Under the pieces are notes generated by a model, which had not been told where the DNA came from, ran no database searches, and was given only the letters and a program-made list of their open reading frames with translations. DNA of 32,286 nt from Okeania sp. SIO1I7 (GTDB taxonomy: Bacteria; Cyanobacteriota; Cyanobacteriia; Cyanobacteriales; Microcoleaceae), in contig JAAHGF010000049.1 in NCBI GenBank assembly GCA_010672585.1, positions 1 through 32,286 of the forward strand. Reading direction: 5' to 3'. Positions 15,215-22,662 of the stretch are shown here, in pieces; position 1 is the stretch's first letter; each line of letters starts with the position of its first letter. Both the position numbers and the translations under genes were made by a program.

Positions 15215-15261
15215 TAATTGCTGTGTTAATTGTTAATTATTAATTCTTGAACTATTAACTA

Positions 15262-17310
15262 TTACTGCTTTTTCAAGAATATATTTTTAGGAACTTTACC
15301 TAATTGATAAGCTCCACGACTATCTAAATATTGATATTGTCCTGGTTGTAATCCTACATGAATAAACTTTTTTGGATAACCAATCATTACAACATTACCA
15401 GAAGAGTCTTTCTGAACAACTTTCTCTAAATATTCTCTGGCATTTGTAGCGCGTCGGAAAAATTCTACTTGTTGCTGAGTATAAAAAACTAAACTAGGTT
15501 TTTCAAAGCTAATCATCACTATTTCTTCACCAGGTTGTCTAACTTCAACAATAGTTTGAGCTAATTGACGTAAGGGTAATTGACGTTCTTGGTCTACTAA
15601 AAACATCATCGGATTAATAGTAAAAATTAAACAAGCTACTAATCCAATAAAATTAGTACTCCAAATCCAAGAAGTTTGTTTTTTAACTAAAAGAAATCCC
15701 ACAACTATTGCTGCAGTTATTAAAATTAATCCACCACGAATTAATAAACCTGACTCTCTTATTAAATCTGGGAAATATGGCATAGCTGGGTCTCTATCTA
15801 GCCAGTTAAAACTGAAGATAATTCCTATGGCTAAAATGACCATAAAAATGATATTGACAACAATTGAAGCAGATAAAAAGTGACTTATTAATTTAGAATT
15901 ATTTCTCCCTAATTTGGCAATAGGTTTAACAGAATTATTGCTTGTATTAAAAGTTGATGTGGAGTTATTGGTAATTTTATTAGTCTGACTGGGACTAGGA
16001 ACTAAATCTCTATTAATAATAATATCGCTCCACAATAATCCTATTAATATTGCTGCTGCTGGCATTAATGGTAAGACATAGCTAGGTAATTTGGTGGCAG
16101 AGACTGAGAAGAAAATGAAGATACAAATAAACCAGAAAAAAGCAAATAGACTTAACTGTTCATTTCGAGGTTTATTGCGCCAATAACGACGTTGCCAAAA
16201 TTTAGTTTGAGCGATCGCTATTGGTAAATAAATAGACCAAGGTGCAAAACCAATTAGTACGACTAAAAAGTAAAAGTACCAAGGTGCTCCATGATGATTA
16301 ACAACTTTGGTAAAACGTTCAAAATTGTGATAACCAAAAAAACTATCAATATATTCTTTACCATTGACTAAGGTGACTAAAGAATACCAAGGCAAAGTAA
16401 TAGTAAAAAAAATTAAGCTACCACGCAAAATATTGATTTCTTGCCAAATTTGAACGAATTTACCCACATATAATAAAAATGAACCAATAATTAGTGCTGG
16501 TAAAACAATTCCAATCGGACCTTTGGCGAGAACTGCTAAAGATATTAGGATATAAAAAGCTAAATACCATCTGTTAATTTTGGGATTTTTTGTACCTATT
16601 GATAATTTATTTTTATTTGGCAGTGATGAAACTTTTTTGCTGAGTATTTGGCTGTTTTTTGGCTGTTGATTTTTTTGCTTTTGAGGATAATTTACTTGAG
16701 AAATTTGATCATTATCTTGATTATCTACTTGTGAAGCATATCCGATAAAAAAGGCGAATAAAGCCGAACACATACAACCTGTTAATAACATATCAGAAAC
16801 TCCAATACGTCCCCAAGCAATAGTTTCTGGATTTAAGGCAATCATAGCAGCACCAATCCATGCTATTAATAATTTTACGATTAAAGACTTATTCTTAGGA
16901 GTAGATTCCTGATTACTCAAATGATAATTACCATATTTGTAGAGGACGTAAAATCCAAAACATACTAAACAAGTAGCAGATATTGCTGAAGGGAGACGCA
17001 CAGACCATTCATTAATACCAAAAATATGATAAGCGATCGCCATTAACCAATAAATTAAAGGTGGTTTATCAAAGCGAGTTTCTCCATTAAAATAAGGTGT
17101 AATCCAATCTCCAGTTTCTACCATTTGACGAGCAGCTTCAGCAAAAAGTGGTTCTGTTTCATCAATTAGACCAATATTTCCCAAATTACAAAAAAAGGCT
17201 AACCAAGCAAGTAAAAATATCCATAAAATAGAAAGTCCTAATGTTAAAAGATGATTTTTGGGTTGAGTTTTCAACCAATTGATAATTTCTAATTCTTGTA
17301 TTAGTTTCAT
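15262..17310 (-). CDS. ArnT/PMT-type membrane glycosyltransferase
   Basis: This 682-residue polytopic inner-membrane protein belongs to the GT-C fold group (ArnT/dolichyl-phosphate-mannose-protein mannosyltransferase-like). Such enzymes move a sugar from a polyprenyl-phosphate donor to an acceptor on the periplasmic side. After the first membrane helix (about 21-43) comes the acidic motif IDETEPLFAEAARQM with D50/E51. GDWITPYFNGETRFDKPPLIY follows, as in ArnT-like proteins. About a dozen hydrophobic segments follow, interrupted by Asn/Ser/Lys-rich loops (about 205-250 and 440-470). A soluble C-terminal tail begins near 580. The substrate cannot be told from sequence; lipid A or a surface glycan is possible. 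The gene upstream on the same strand ends 86 bp away, so the pair may be co-transcribed. Confidence 0.88.
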   Translation of the reverse strand: MKLIQELEIINWLKTQPKNHLLTLGLSILWIFLLAWLAFFCNLGNIGLIDETEPLFAEAARQMVETGDWITPYFNGETRFDKPPLIYWLMAIAYHIFGINEWSVRLPSAISATCLVCFGFYVLYKYGNYHLSNQESTPKNKSLIVKLLIAWIGAAMIALNPETIAWGRIGVSDMLLTGCMCSALFAFFIGYASQVDNQDNDQISQVNYPQKQKNQQPKNSQILSKKVSSLPNKNKLSIGTKNPKINRWYLAFYILISLAVLAKGPIGIVLPALIIGSFLLYVGKFVQIWQEINILRGSLIFFTITLPWYSLVTLVNGKEYIDSFFGYHNFERFTKVVNHHGAPWYFYFLVVLIGFAPWSIYLPIAIAQTKFWQRRYWRNKPRNEQLSLFAFFWFICIFIFFSVSATKLPSYVLPLMPAAAILIGLLWSDIIINRDLVPSPSQTNKITNNSTSTFNTSNNSVKPIAKLGRNNSKLISHFLSASIVVNIIFMVILAIGIIFSFNWLDRDPAMPYFPDLIRESGLLIRGGLILITAAIVVGFLLVKKQTSWIWSTNFIGLVACLIFTINPMMFLVDQERQLPLRQLAQTIVEVRQPGEEIVMISFEKPSLVFYTQQQVEFFRRATNAREYLEKVVQKDSSGNVVMIGYPKKFIHVGLQPGQYQYLDSRGAYQLGKVPKNIFLKKQ

Positions 17311-17396
17311 TCAGATTTAGTTATCCTTTGTTTGTCTTAAAAATTTCAACCCTAATTTAGCTAGAAATTGAAAGAATGACCATTAATAATATTTTT

Positions 17397-17960
17397 TCAA
17401 GGCTTTAAAATTAACAACCATTCTAATGTTTCTCTATTCCAAATAGGAGATTTTGTTTCTCCTACAACATAAGGTCCCCAGTATAAACGAGAGCCATCTT
17501 GGGCAAAGACAACTAGAATATCTCCTGGTTTCAAGGTTAATTTTTCTTCTGGCAAAGAAAGTATTAATCCCTTATTGCTACCTTCTCCCGGAGCAAAATC
17601 CCAGTGAGCAGATTTTTGGTAAGATTGGTCTGAGGATTTAGCTAGTAGTGCTAGACGAATTGGACGATCTGTACAGTTACTAACTCGAAAAGCTCCTTTA
17701 TCGGTTTTTACTATAGATGATTGAGAAGTAGTTATGAGGAGACCACATTCTTGAATCTGTTTTGTTGGAGATTTTGGTACGGGTTTCTGGGTAGGAATGT
17801 TGAGTAACGGAGGTTGAGAAAATGTCTCAGAATCATTTGTTTCCCAAAATATTGTTAACTGAAATCTGCCAATAATTAATCCTAACAAAAAAAATATAAA
17901 AGTAATAATAGTTTGTGTATAAGGTTGAAATTTAATTTGAATTGAATTCTTTCTTTTCAT
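17397..17960 (-). CDS. Conserved hypothetical, single membrane anchor
   Basis: I do not recognise a named family. The 187-residue product starts with a basic segment (MKRKNSIQIKF) and one hydrophobic helix (about 18-38, TIITFIFFLLGLIIGRF). A Pro/Ser/Thr-rich stretch (45-65) and a soluble domain of probable beta character (about 70-187) follow. That domain contains two cysteines (C72 and C96) and ends RETLEWLLILKP. The topology suggests an anchored periplasmic domain. It sits 86 bp upstream of the ArnT-like glycosyltransferase on the same strand, so the two may work together in the envelope. It looks intact. Confidence 0.7.
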   Translation of the reverse strand: MKRKNSIQIKFQPYTQTIITFIFFLLGLIIGRFQLTIFWETNDSETFSQPPLLNIPTQKPVPKSPTKQIQECGLLITTSQSSIVKTDKGAFRVSNCTDRPIRLALLAKSSDQSYQKSAHWDFAPGEGSNKGLILSLPEEKLTLKPGDILVVFAQDGSRLYWGPYVVGETKSPIWNRETLEWLLILKP

Positions 17961-18112
17961 TCTTTAACTAGACACCCTGATTTTGTTCAATTAACCTGAT
18001 ACATTACAGCTTGCTCTTCTGTTATGTTAAACTACCTAGAGTATTTTTAACTTTCAAATTGATTTAAAAAGTCAAAAAAACAAAAATATATTTAACTTCA
18101 ATATCTATATCT

Positions 18113-18445
18113 ATGCAAAATACTCGTCTCAATAGATTATTTAATGTTATTAGTGAAAGGTTTAGGCGATGGTTGAGTAATCCTTGGCGTCGAATTTCTC
18201 TATTAGTTATTAGTTTATTATTTGGTAATTTTGCTGGGACTGCGGTTTCTACGATCGCTGGACAAGAAGGTTACTTAGATGTTATTTATGCTTTAATATG
18301 TTTGCTGATTACTGAATTCTTAAACTGGTTGACTTATGGTATTAAGGGGAAAATAGCACGTTCTTTGGGAATAGATATTTTGAATGGTTTTAAAATTGGT
18401 TTTACTTATGGTCTATTTTTAGAAGCTTTCAAATTAGGTTCTTAG
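18113..18445 (+). CDS. Ycf20-family (DUF565) protein
   Basis: The 110-residue protein matches the Ycf20/DUF565 family, which is conserved in cyanobacteria and plastids. The plant and algal relatives have been linked to non-photochemical quenching. Signature segments are SNPWRRISLLVISLLFGNF, AGTAVSTIAGQ and a second hydrophobic stretch DVIYALICLLITEFLNWLTY. That gives two to three membrane helices and a short C-terminal amphipathic region. The protein is probably in the thylakoid or plasma membrane. It is divergent from the hypothetical gene to its left (152-bp gap) and appears monocistronic. The exact role in cyanobacteria is unknown to me. Confidence 0.85.
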   Translation: MQNTRLNRLFNVISERFRRWLSNPWRRISLLVISLLFGNFAGTAVSTIAGQEGYLDVIYALICLLITEFLNWLTYGIKGKIARSLGIDILNGFKIGFTYGLFLEAFKLGS

Positions 18446-19422
18446 ATTTTCTCTACGTTAAGGTAGTAGGTTTTAGGTATTAAACTTGAATTTTGTCTAA
18501 CTACTTAGTAGTTAACTAGGGCTTGTCGATTAAATCTAAAGGTATTTACATATAAAGACTTTAGCCTTTTTTGGGCTAAAAAAAGTGCCTGGTATCACGT
18601 CTAAAACGCTCATGCAAGTTAGTATTTTAGGAGCATAGTTGGGCCGAAAAATCATTCTTACAATTCTTACTTCTACCTCTTCTAAATTTCCATTTCTCCT
18701 GTCTCCTGTCTCCTGTCTCCTATCCCTACTAAAAGACTTTTGAGCGCCAACCCTAACTAGCTTTCAGATATCAACTTAGGGTAGTAGGTTTTAGGTATTA
18801 AACTTGAATTTTGTCTAACTACTTAGTAGTTAATTAGCTTTCAGCTATCAGCTTAGGGTAGTAGGTTGTAGGGAAGTAGGTATTAAGTATTAAATTTTAA
18901 TTTTGTCCGACTACTTAGTAGTTAACTAGCTTTCAATTATCACCTAGGGTTGAAATTCTATACTTCTACAAGCAGGATAATTTAAGAGGGGTTGAAATGA
19001 CATTTCAAAAAGGATTTTGATCGATTCTCGATTTAAGTATAAATATAAATAAGCTGTTTGCTGACTGCTGAATTGCTGACCGCTTTTTCAAGTAATGATT
19101 AATATATAGCAATGATATAGCAATGAGAAATAATTTGTAAAAAATCTCAGGATATATCAAAACTCTGAGACTTTTACCCCTATTCTCTGTTAAGAGTTCC
19201 CTATTCCCTAAATTAAAAGATATTTTTACCCGCAACTGAAATAGGATTACTATATTTATATTTCATCTTCCCTTTAAACCAATATCTACATTTCCTAAAC
19301 TATTAGGGTCCTGTTATTATTGTCACTATGCTCTGAAGATCGGGCGATCAACTTTTTCAACCTAAAACCTAAAAACTAAAACCTACTACCTACCACCTTC
19401 TTGAATAGTTAATTTAATTTTT
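18446..19422. other. 977-bp repeat-rich spacer
   Basis: No convincing gene lies in this gap. It contains three copies of a 60-75 bp repeat (18462-18930, listed separately), a hairpin TTTAGCC/GGCTAAA near 18559-18580, a run of CTCCTGT heptamers at about 18696-18722, and plain AT-rich sequence from 18960 to the glycerate kinase start. Confidence 0.6.
18462..18930. repeat. Three copies of a repeat with an AACTACT-T-AGTAGTT palindrome
   Basis: Copies lie at about 18462-18520, 18780-18835 and 18857-18930. Each runs GGTAGTAGG, then TTTAGGTATTAAACTTGAAT (altered in copy 3), then TTTTGTCTAACTACTTAGTA ending in GTTAA. The 15-bp palindrome AACTACTTAGTAGTT is at 18499-18513 and 18817-18831. In copy 3 it is GACTACTTAGTAGTT. 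Copies 2 and 3 are directly adjacent and joined by TAGCTTTCAGCTATCAGCTT. The repeat is non-coding. Confidence 0.85.
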
Positions 19423-20496
19423 ATGGAATTTTCCAATTTATCTCTAGTACAAATTTTAGAAGCTTTAAAACTAGGAAATTTTCTAGGAAAAAAAGATGTA
19501 GAAATCTTAGAAACTCAGGAATTAATAGACCGAAAACGTGCCCAGTTTTTTAACATTACTTCAGAAAATGTCAGAGAAGTAATTAGAGAGCGATCGCTTA
19601 TATTTCAATCTGTAATTACTGACTATCATAAATTACCCTTGAAGGATAATAATACTCTAGAAAACTTATGGAAATTTTGGTTGCCTTTAGGGATAAAATT
19701 AGCAGATAAATGTCAAAATTCAGGTCATCTATTAGTTCAAGGTATTTTAGGCGCACAAGGAACAGGTAAAACTACTCTGGCTAAAATTTTAATCTTGATT
19801 TTAGATAAACTTGGCTACAATACAATAGCTATTTCTATTGATGATATTTATAAAACCTACGCTGAACGTCAACTATTACAAAAACAAGATTCTCGATTAA
19901 TTTGGCGCGGTCCCCCAGGGACCCATGATGTTAGTTTAGGAATAGAAACTTTAGATAAATTACGTCAATTTCATAATCAAAATTCCGATGGTTTAATTCC
20001 AATTCCCAGATTTAATAAATCTCTTTTTCATGGTGCTGGAGATAGAATTGAACCTGAGATGGTAAGTAAAGTTGATATTGTTTTATTTGAAGGTTGGTTT
20101 GTTGGAGTTAGACCAATTTCTGAGAAAGTTTTTAATGTTGCACCACCACCTATTATTACAGAAACCGACCGGGAATTTGCCCGTGATATGAATCGAAAAT
20201 TAATAGACTATTTACCTCTTTGGCAAAAGTTAGATAAATTAATTGTTTTATACCCTACTGATTATCGTTTTTCTAAACAATGGCGACAACAAGCAGAACA
20301 ACAAATGATTGCTTCTGGAAAGTCGGGAATGAGCGACGATAAAATTGAAAAGTTTGTGGAGTATTTTTGGAAAGCATTACATCCAGAATTATTTATTACG
20401 CCACTAATAAACAATACTGAATTAGTAGATTTAATCATAGAAATTAATTCCGATCATTCCATTGGCAAAATTTATCAACCAAATTATTTAAGTTGA
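19423..20496 (+). CDS. D-glycerate 3-kinase (plant/cyanobacterial GLYK type)
   Basis: The enzyme phosphorylates D-glycerate to 3-phosphoglycerate, the last step of photorespiratory 2-phosphoglycolate salvage, and acts in the cytosol. The 357-residue protein has an N-terminal helical region and then the P-loop GAQGTGKTT (residues 110-118, K116). The motif AISIDDIYKTYAERQ is typical of the phosphoribulokinase/uridine-kinase-like P-loop group. RGPPGTHDVSLG, PRFNKSLFHGAGDR and the Walker B-like DIVLFEGWFVGVRP follow. This pattern and the length fit GLYK rather than the unrelated bacterial GarK or GckA kinases. It stands alone, with long repeat-rich spacers on both sides. It appears complete. Confidence 0.9.
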   Translation: MEFSNLSLVQILEALKLGNFLGKKDVEILETQELIDRKRAQFFNITSENVREVIRERSLIFQSVITDYHKLPLKDNNTLENLWKFWLPLGIKLADKCQNSGHLLVQGILGAQGTGKTTLAKILILILDKLGYNTIAISIDDIYKTYAERQLLQKQDSRLIWRGPPGTHDVSLGIETLDKLRQFHNQNSDGLIPIPRFNKSLFHGAGDRIEPEMVSKVDIVLFEGWFVGVRPISEKVFNVAPPPIITETDREFARDMNRKLIDYLPLWQKLDKLIVLYPTDYRFSKQWRQQAEQQMIASGKSGMSDDKIEKFVEYFWKALHPELFITPLINNTELVDLIIEINSDHSIGKIYQPNYLS

Positions 20497-21486
20497 GCAA
20501 CAAGACTTTATTTTGTAAACATTGTGATTTCTATCAGGTGAAATTTTTAGACACCATAACCCATGTTTGCTCATAATAGATTGTTATAGCAGAAGAAAGA
20601 AAGAAGAAGGAAAAAGGAAAAATTTTATGTTGTCTGAGTTTTAAGCTGTCGATCTGTCCTAACCTTTCCTTGGATTGCTATATTATTATGTTCAGATAAT
20701 TAGCGATATAGCAGAAGGAAGAAGACCTTTAGTTATCTAGGATAGAAGGAAAAATCTGGCGTTGTCTGATACCAAATTCAACAAAGGTAGTTACATCTTA
20801 ATCTATATTTTTTACCTTAAGTATAAAATTTTATCACTTGCAGATATTGTCAATATTTAATATTTTTTTCTCTTTTTTTTTCTGCTAATTTTCCTCTGTT
20901 CCCAAATCCATCTTCGATGAATGTAGCAATATTTTATGAAATTAGTATGATTTTTAAGCTTTTAATATTTCCTAACCTTTTCTTCTTCTTCTACTGCTAT
21001 AAAAAAAACTTTCTCCTGTTCTTCCCTGCTCCTGACTCTAAGTAGAGCAAGCTAGAAAAAAGACGTCGCATTTTTAATCAAAAAACCCCTAAAGGCAATG
21101 AATATGAACTTTTGAACTAATTTACAATTTGATACATAGCGCCCAAAATTTACCATGTTCTACTTAATACCAATTCCCAAAAATAATGCTATACTTCTTC
21201 AACACTTCAGTTATTAAATAAGAAGTAAGGTTTATTTTGTAGGATGGTAAGCAATGAGAAAAATTCAGTTTCTTTCATTTCCTCTTGTCAACACTGACCA
21301 TCCTAAAACTACTTAGAACTTTATATTAGTTTTACCGCAAAAATAAGTTATCAAACCTCCCCTTTTAAAGGGATAAAAAAGAAAATTCTGCATTTTCTTG
21401 CCTTCCTATTTCAGGCGATACTGATAATTGAAGTTCACAGCTCCTCTGGAGGAGGCTAACAGATAACTTAATTGACTCCAAACTAT
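20497..21486. other. 990-bp spacer with dispersed repeats
   Basis: No gene is supported. Two copies of a TATAGCAGAAG repeat are at 20585-20660 and 20707-20772 (listed separately). A segment resembling the MITE end at 15079-15103 is at about 21332-21382 (CCCCTTTTAAAGGGATAAAA). A short hairpin CTCCTC/GAGGAG lies just downstream of the pentapeptide gene near 21440-21456. Confidence 0.5.
20585..20772 (+). repeat. Two copies of a TATAGCAG/GAAGAAGG/GTTGTCTGA repeat
   Basis: Both copies begin TATAGCAGAAG, pass through a purine-rich GAA/GGA tract, and end GGAAAAAT followed by GTTGTCTGA. The first continues GTTTTAAGCT. An inverted third copy lies at about 22494-22650. The purine tract varies in length and resembles slipped heptamers. 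Confidence 0.7.
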
Positions 21487-22275
21487 TTATTTATCAACCT
21501 TTTCTTTACCTTCTTCTTGAACTTCAGGAACTACTTTAGGAGCGACTTCAGGGAATACTTCAGGGACTACTTTTTTGGGAGCACAAGCAACAAAATTAGT
21601 TAGTAAACATACACTTGGACCTATGGTTGTACCACGCAAATTAACCCCTTCTAGATTAGCTCCACTAAGATTAGCAAGAGTTATATTTGTTTCAATTAGT
21701 TTTGCCTTAGCAAGGTTAGCATTAGAAAAGTTTACATCTTTCAAATTTGCTTGACGCATATCAGCATTAAAAAGATCAGACTCACTCATATTGGCATTTT
21801 CTAAATTAGCTCTAAACCAATATGACTGACGTAAATTTGCATTAGAAAAATTAGCCCCACTAACAACAGATTCAATCAAATTAGCTTCAAATAGATTAGC
21901 ATTTTCTAAAGTTGCTCCTGTCAGATAAACTCTAGATAAATTAGCATGAGCTAGATAAGAATCTGTTAAATCTGCACCTCGAAGATCCGCATCATTCATT
22001 TTTACTCTAGAGAGATTGGCATTAGAAAGATTAGCACCAATAAGATTAGTAACAGCAAGATTTGCCCCAGATAAATTTGCTCCTTCAAGATTTGCACCTT
22101 CAAGGTCAGCTCCAATCAAATTAGCATTATATAAGTTAGCCTTACTAAGGTCACATCCGGAACATTCATTAGTTTCTAATAGTCTTCTAATAGCTGCTGG
22201 ATTAGCTGCTTTTGCTGAATTTATCCAACCAAGTTGGGATAAAATCATTATGATTGCTAATATTGTCAGTTTCAT
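21487..22275 (-). CDS. Exported pentapeptide-repeat protein
   Basis: The 262-residue protein has a probable signal peptide (residues 1-23, hydrophobic TILAIIMILSQLGWI ending AKA). A short region with two cysteines (NECSGCDLS) leads into about 35 tandem A(N/D)LXX pentapeptides (about 41-215), for example ANLIGADLEGANLEGANLSG. These repeats build a right-handed quadrilateral beta-helix. The C-terminus is a Pro/Val/Glu-rich tail (VVPEVFPEVAPKVVPEV) after a Cys-containing cap. A periplasmic or thylakoid-lumen location is likely. The repeat gives structure but not function, and cyanobacteria carry many such proteins. No partner is evident in the neighbourhood. Confidence 0.92.
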   Translation of the reverse strand: MKLTILAIIMILSQLGWINSAKAANPAAIRRLLETNECSGCDLSKANLYNANLIGADLEGANLEGANLSGANLAVTNLIGANLSNANLSRVKMNDADLRGADLTDSYLAHANLSRVYLTGATLENANLFEANLIESVVSGANFSNANLRQSYWFRANLENANMSESDLFNADMRQANLKDVNFSNANLAKAKLIETNITLANLSGANLEGVNLRGTTIGPSVCLLTNFVACAPKKVVPEVFPEVAPKVVPEVQEEGKEKVDK

Positions 22276-22662
22276 ATTCAGTATTTGAGGGTATAGAGAA
22301 TGATTGAACAGAAAATATATCTGAGTAGTAAGTATACAAATAATTTTGTCTATCTACTTATAGAGATAATTGCTTAATTTATCATACATCCAAATTTTTT
22401 AGACCGACAAATTTAAAACATTATTAATTATTAAATAGTTGACATTTAGTCAAGTATTCAATTGGGATTGAATTCTTGCTTATAGCAGTCGAAGCAAAGA
22501 GTGCGGACATATCAAAAGCTTAAAACTTAGACAACGCAAGATTTTTCCTTCTTCCTTCTTCCTTCTTCCTTCTTCCTTCTTCCTTCTTCCTTCTTTCTTC
22601 TGCTATATTCCTTCTTCCTTCTTCCTTCTTCCTTCTTTCTTCTGCTATATTCCTAATTTTAA
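22276..22662. repeat. Spacer with inverted TATAGCAG repeat and CCTTCTT heptamers
   Basis: This 387-bp gap contains no gene. Bases about 22494-22650 are an inverted copy of the 20585 repeat: AGCTTAAAACTTAGACAACG, then about 15 CCTTCTT-type heptamers in two blocks, each ending TTTCTTCTGCTATATTCC. The second block looks like a slippage duplication of the first. The rest (22276-22490) is AT-rich and should hold the promoter of the pentapeptide gene. Confidence 0.75.

Noticed and set aside
18559-18587. Intrinsic terminator after the ycf20-like gene
   Set aside because: The TTTAGCC/GGCTAAA stem is weak and followed by an A run rather than a T run on the plus strand.
19005-19235. A 76-codon minus-strand ORF in the repeat-rich spacer
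   Set aside because: AT-rich low-complexity sequence, no family resemblance, no ribosome-binding site; probably chance.
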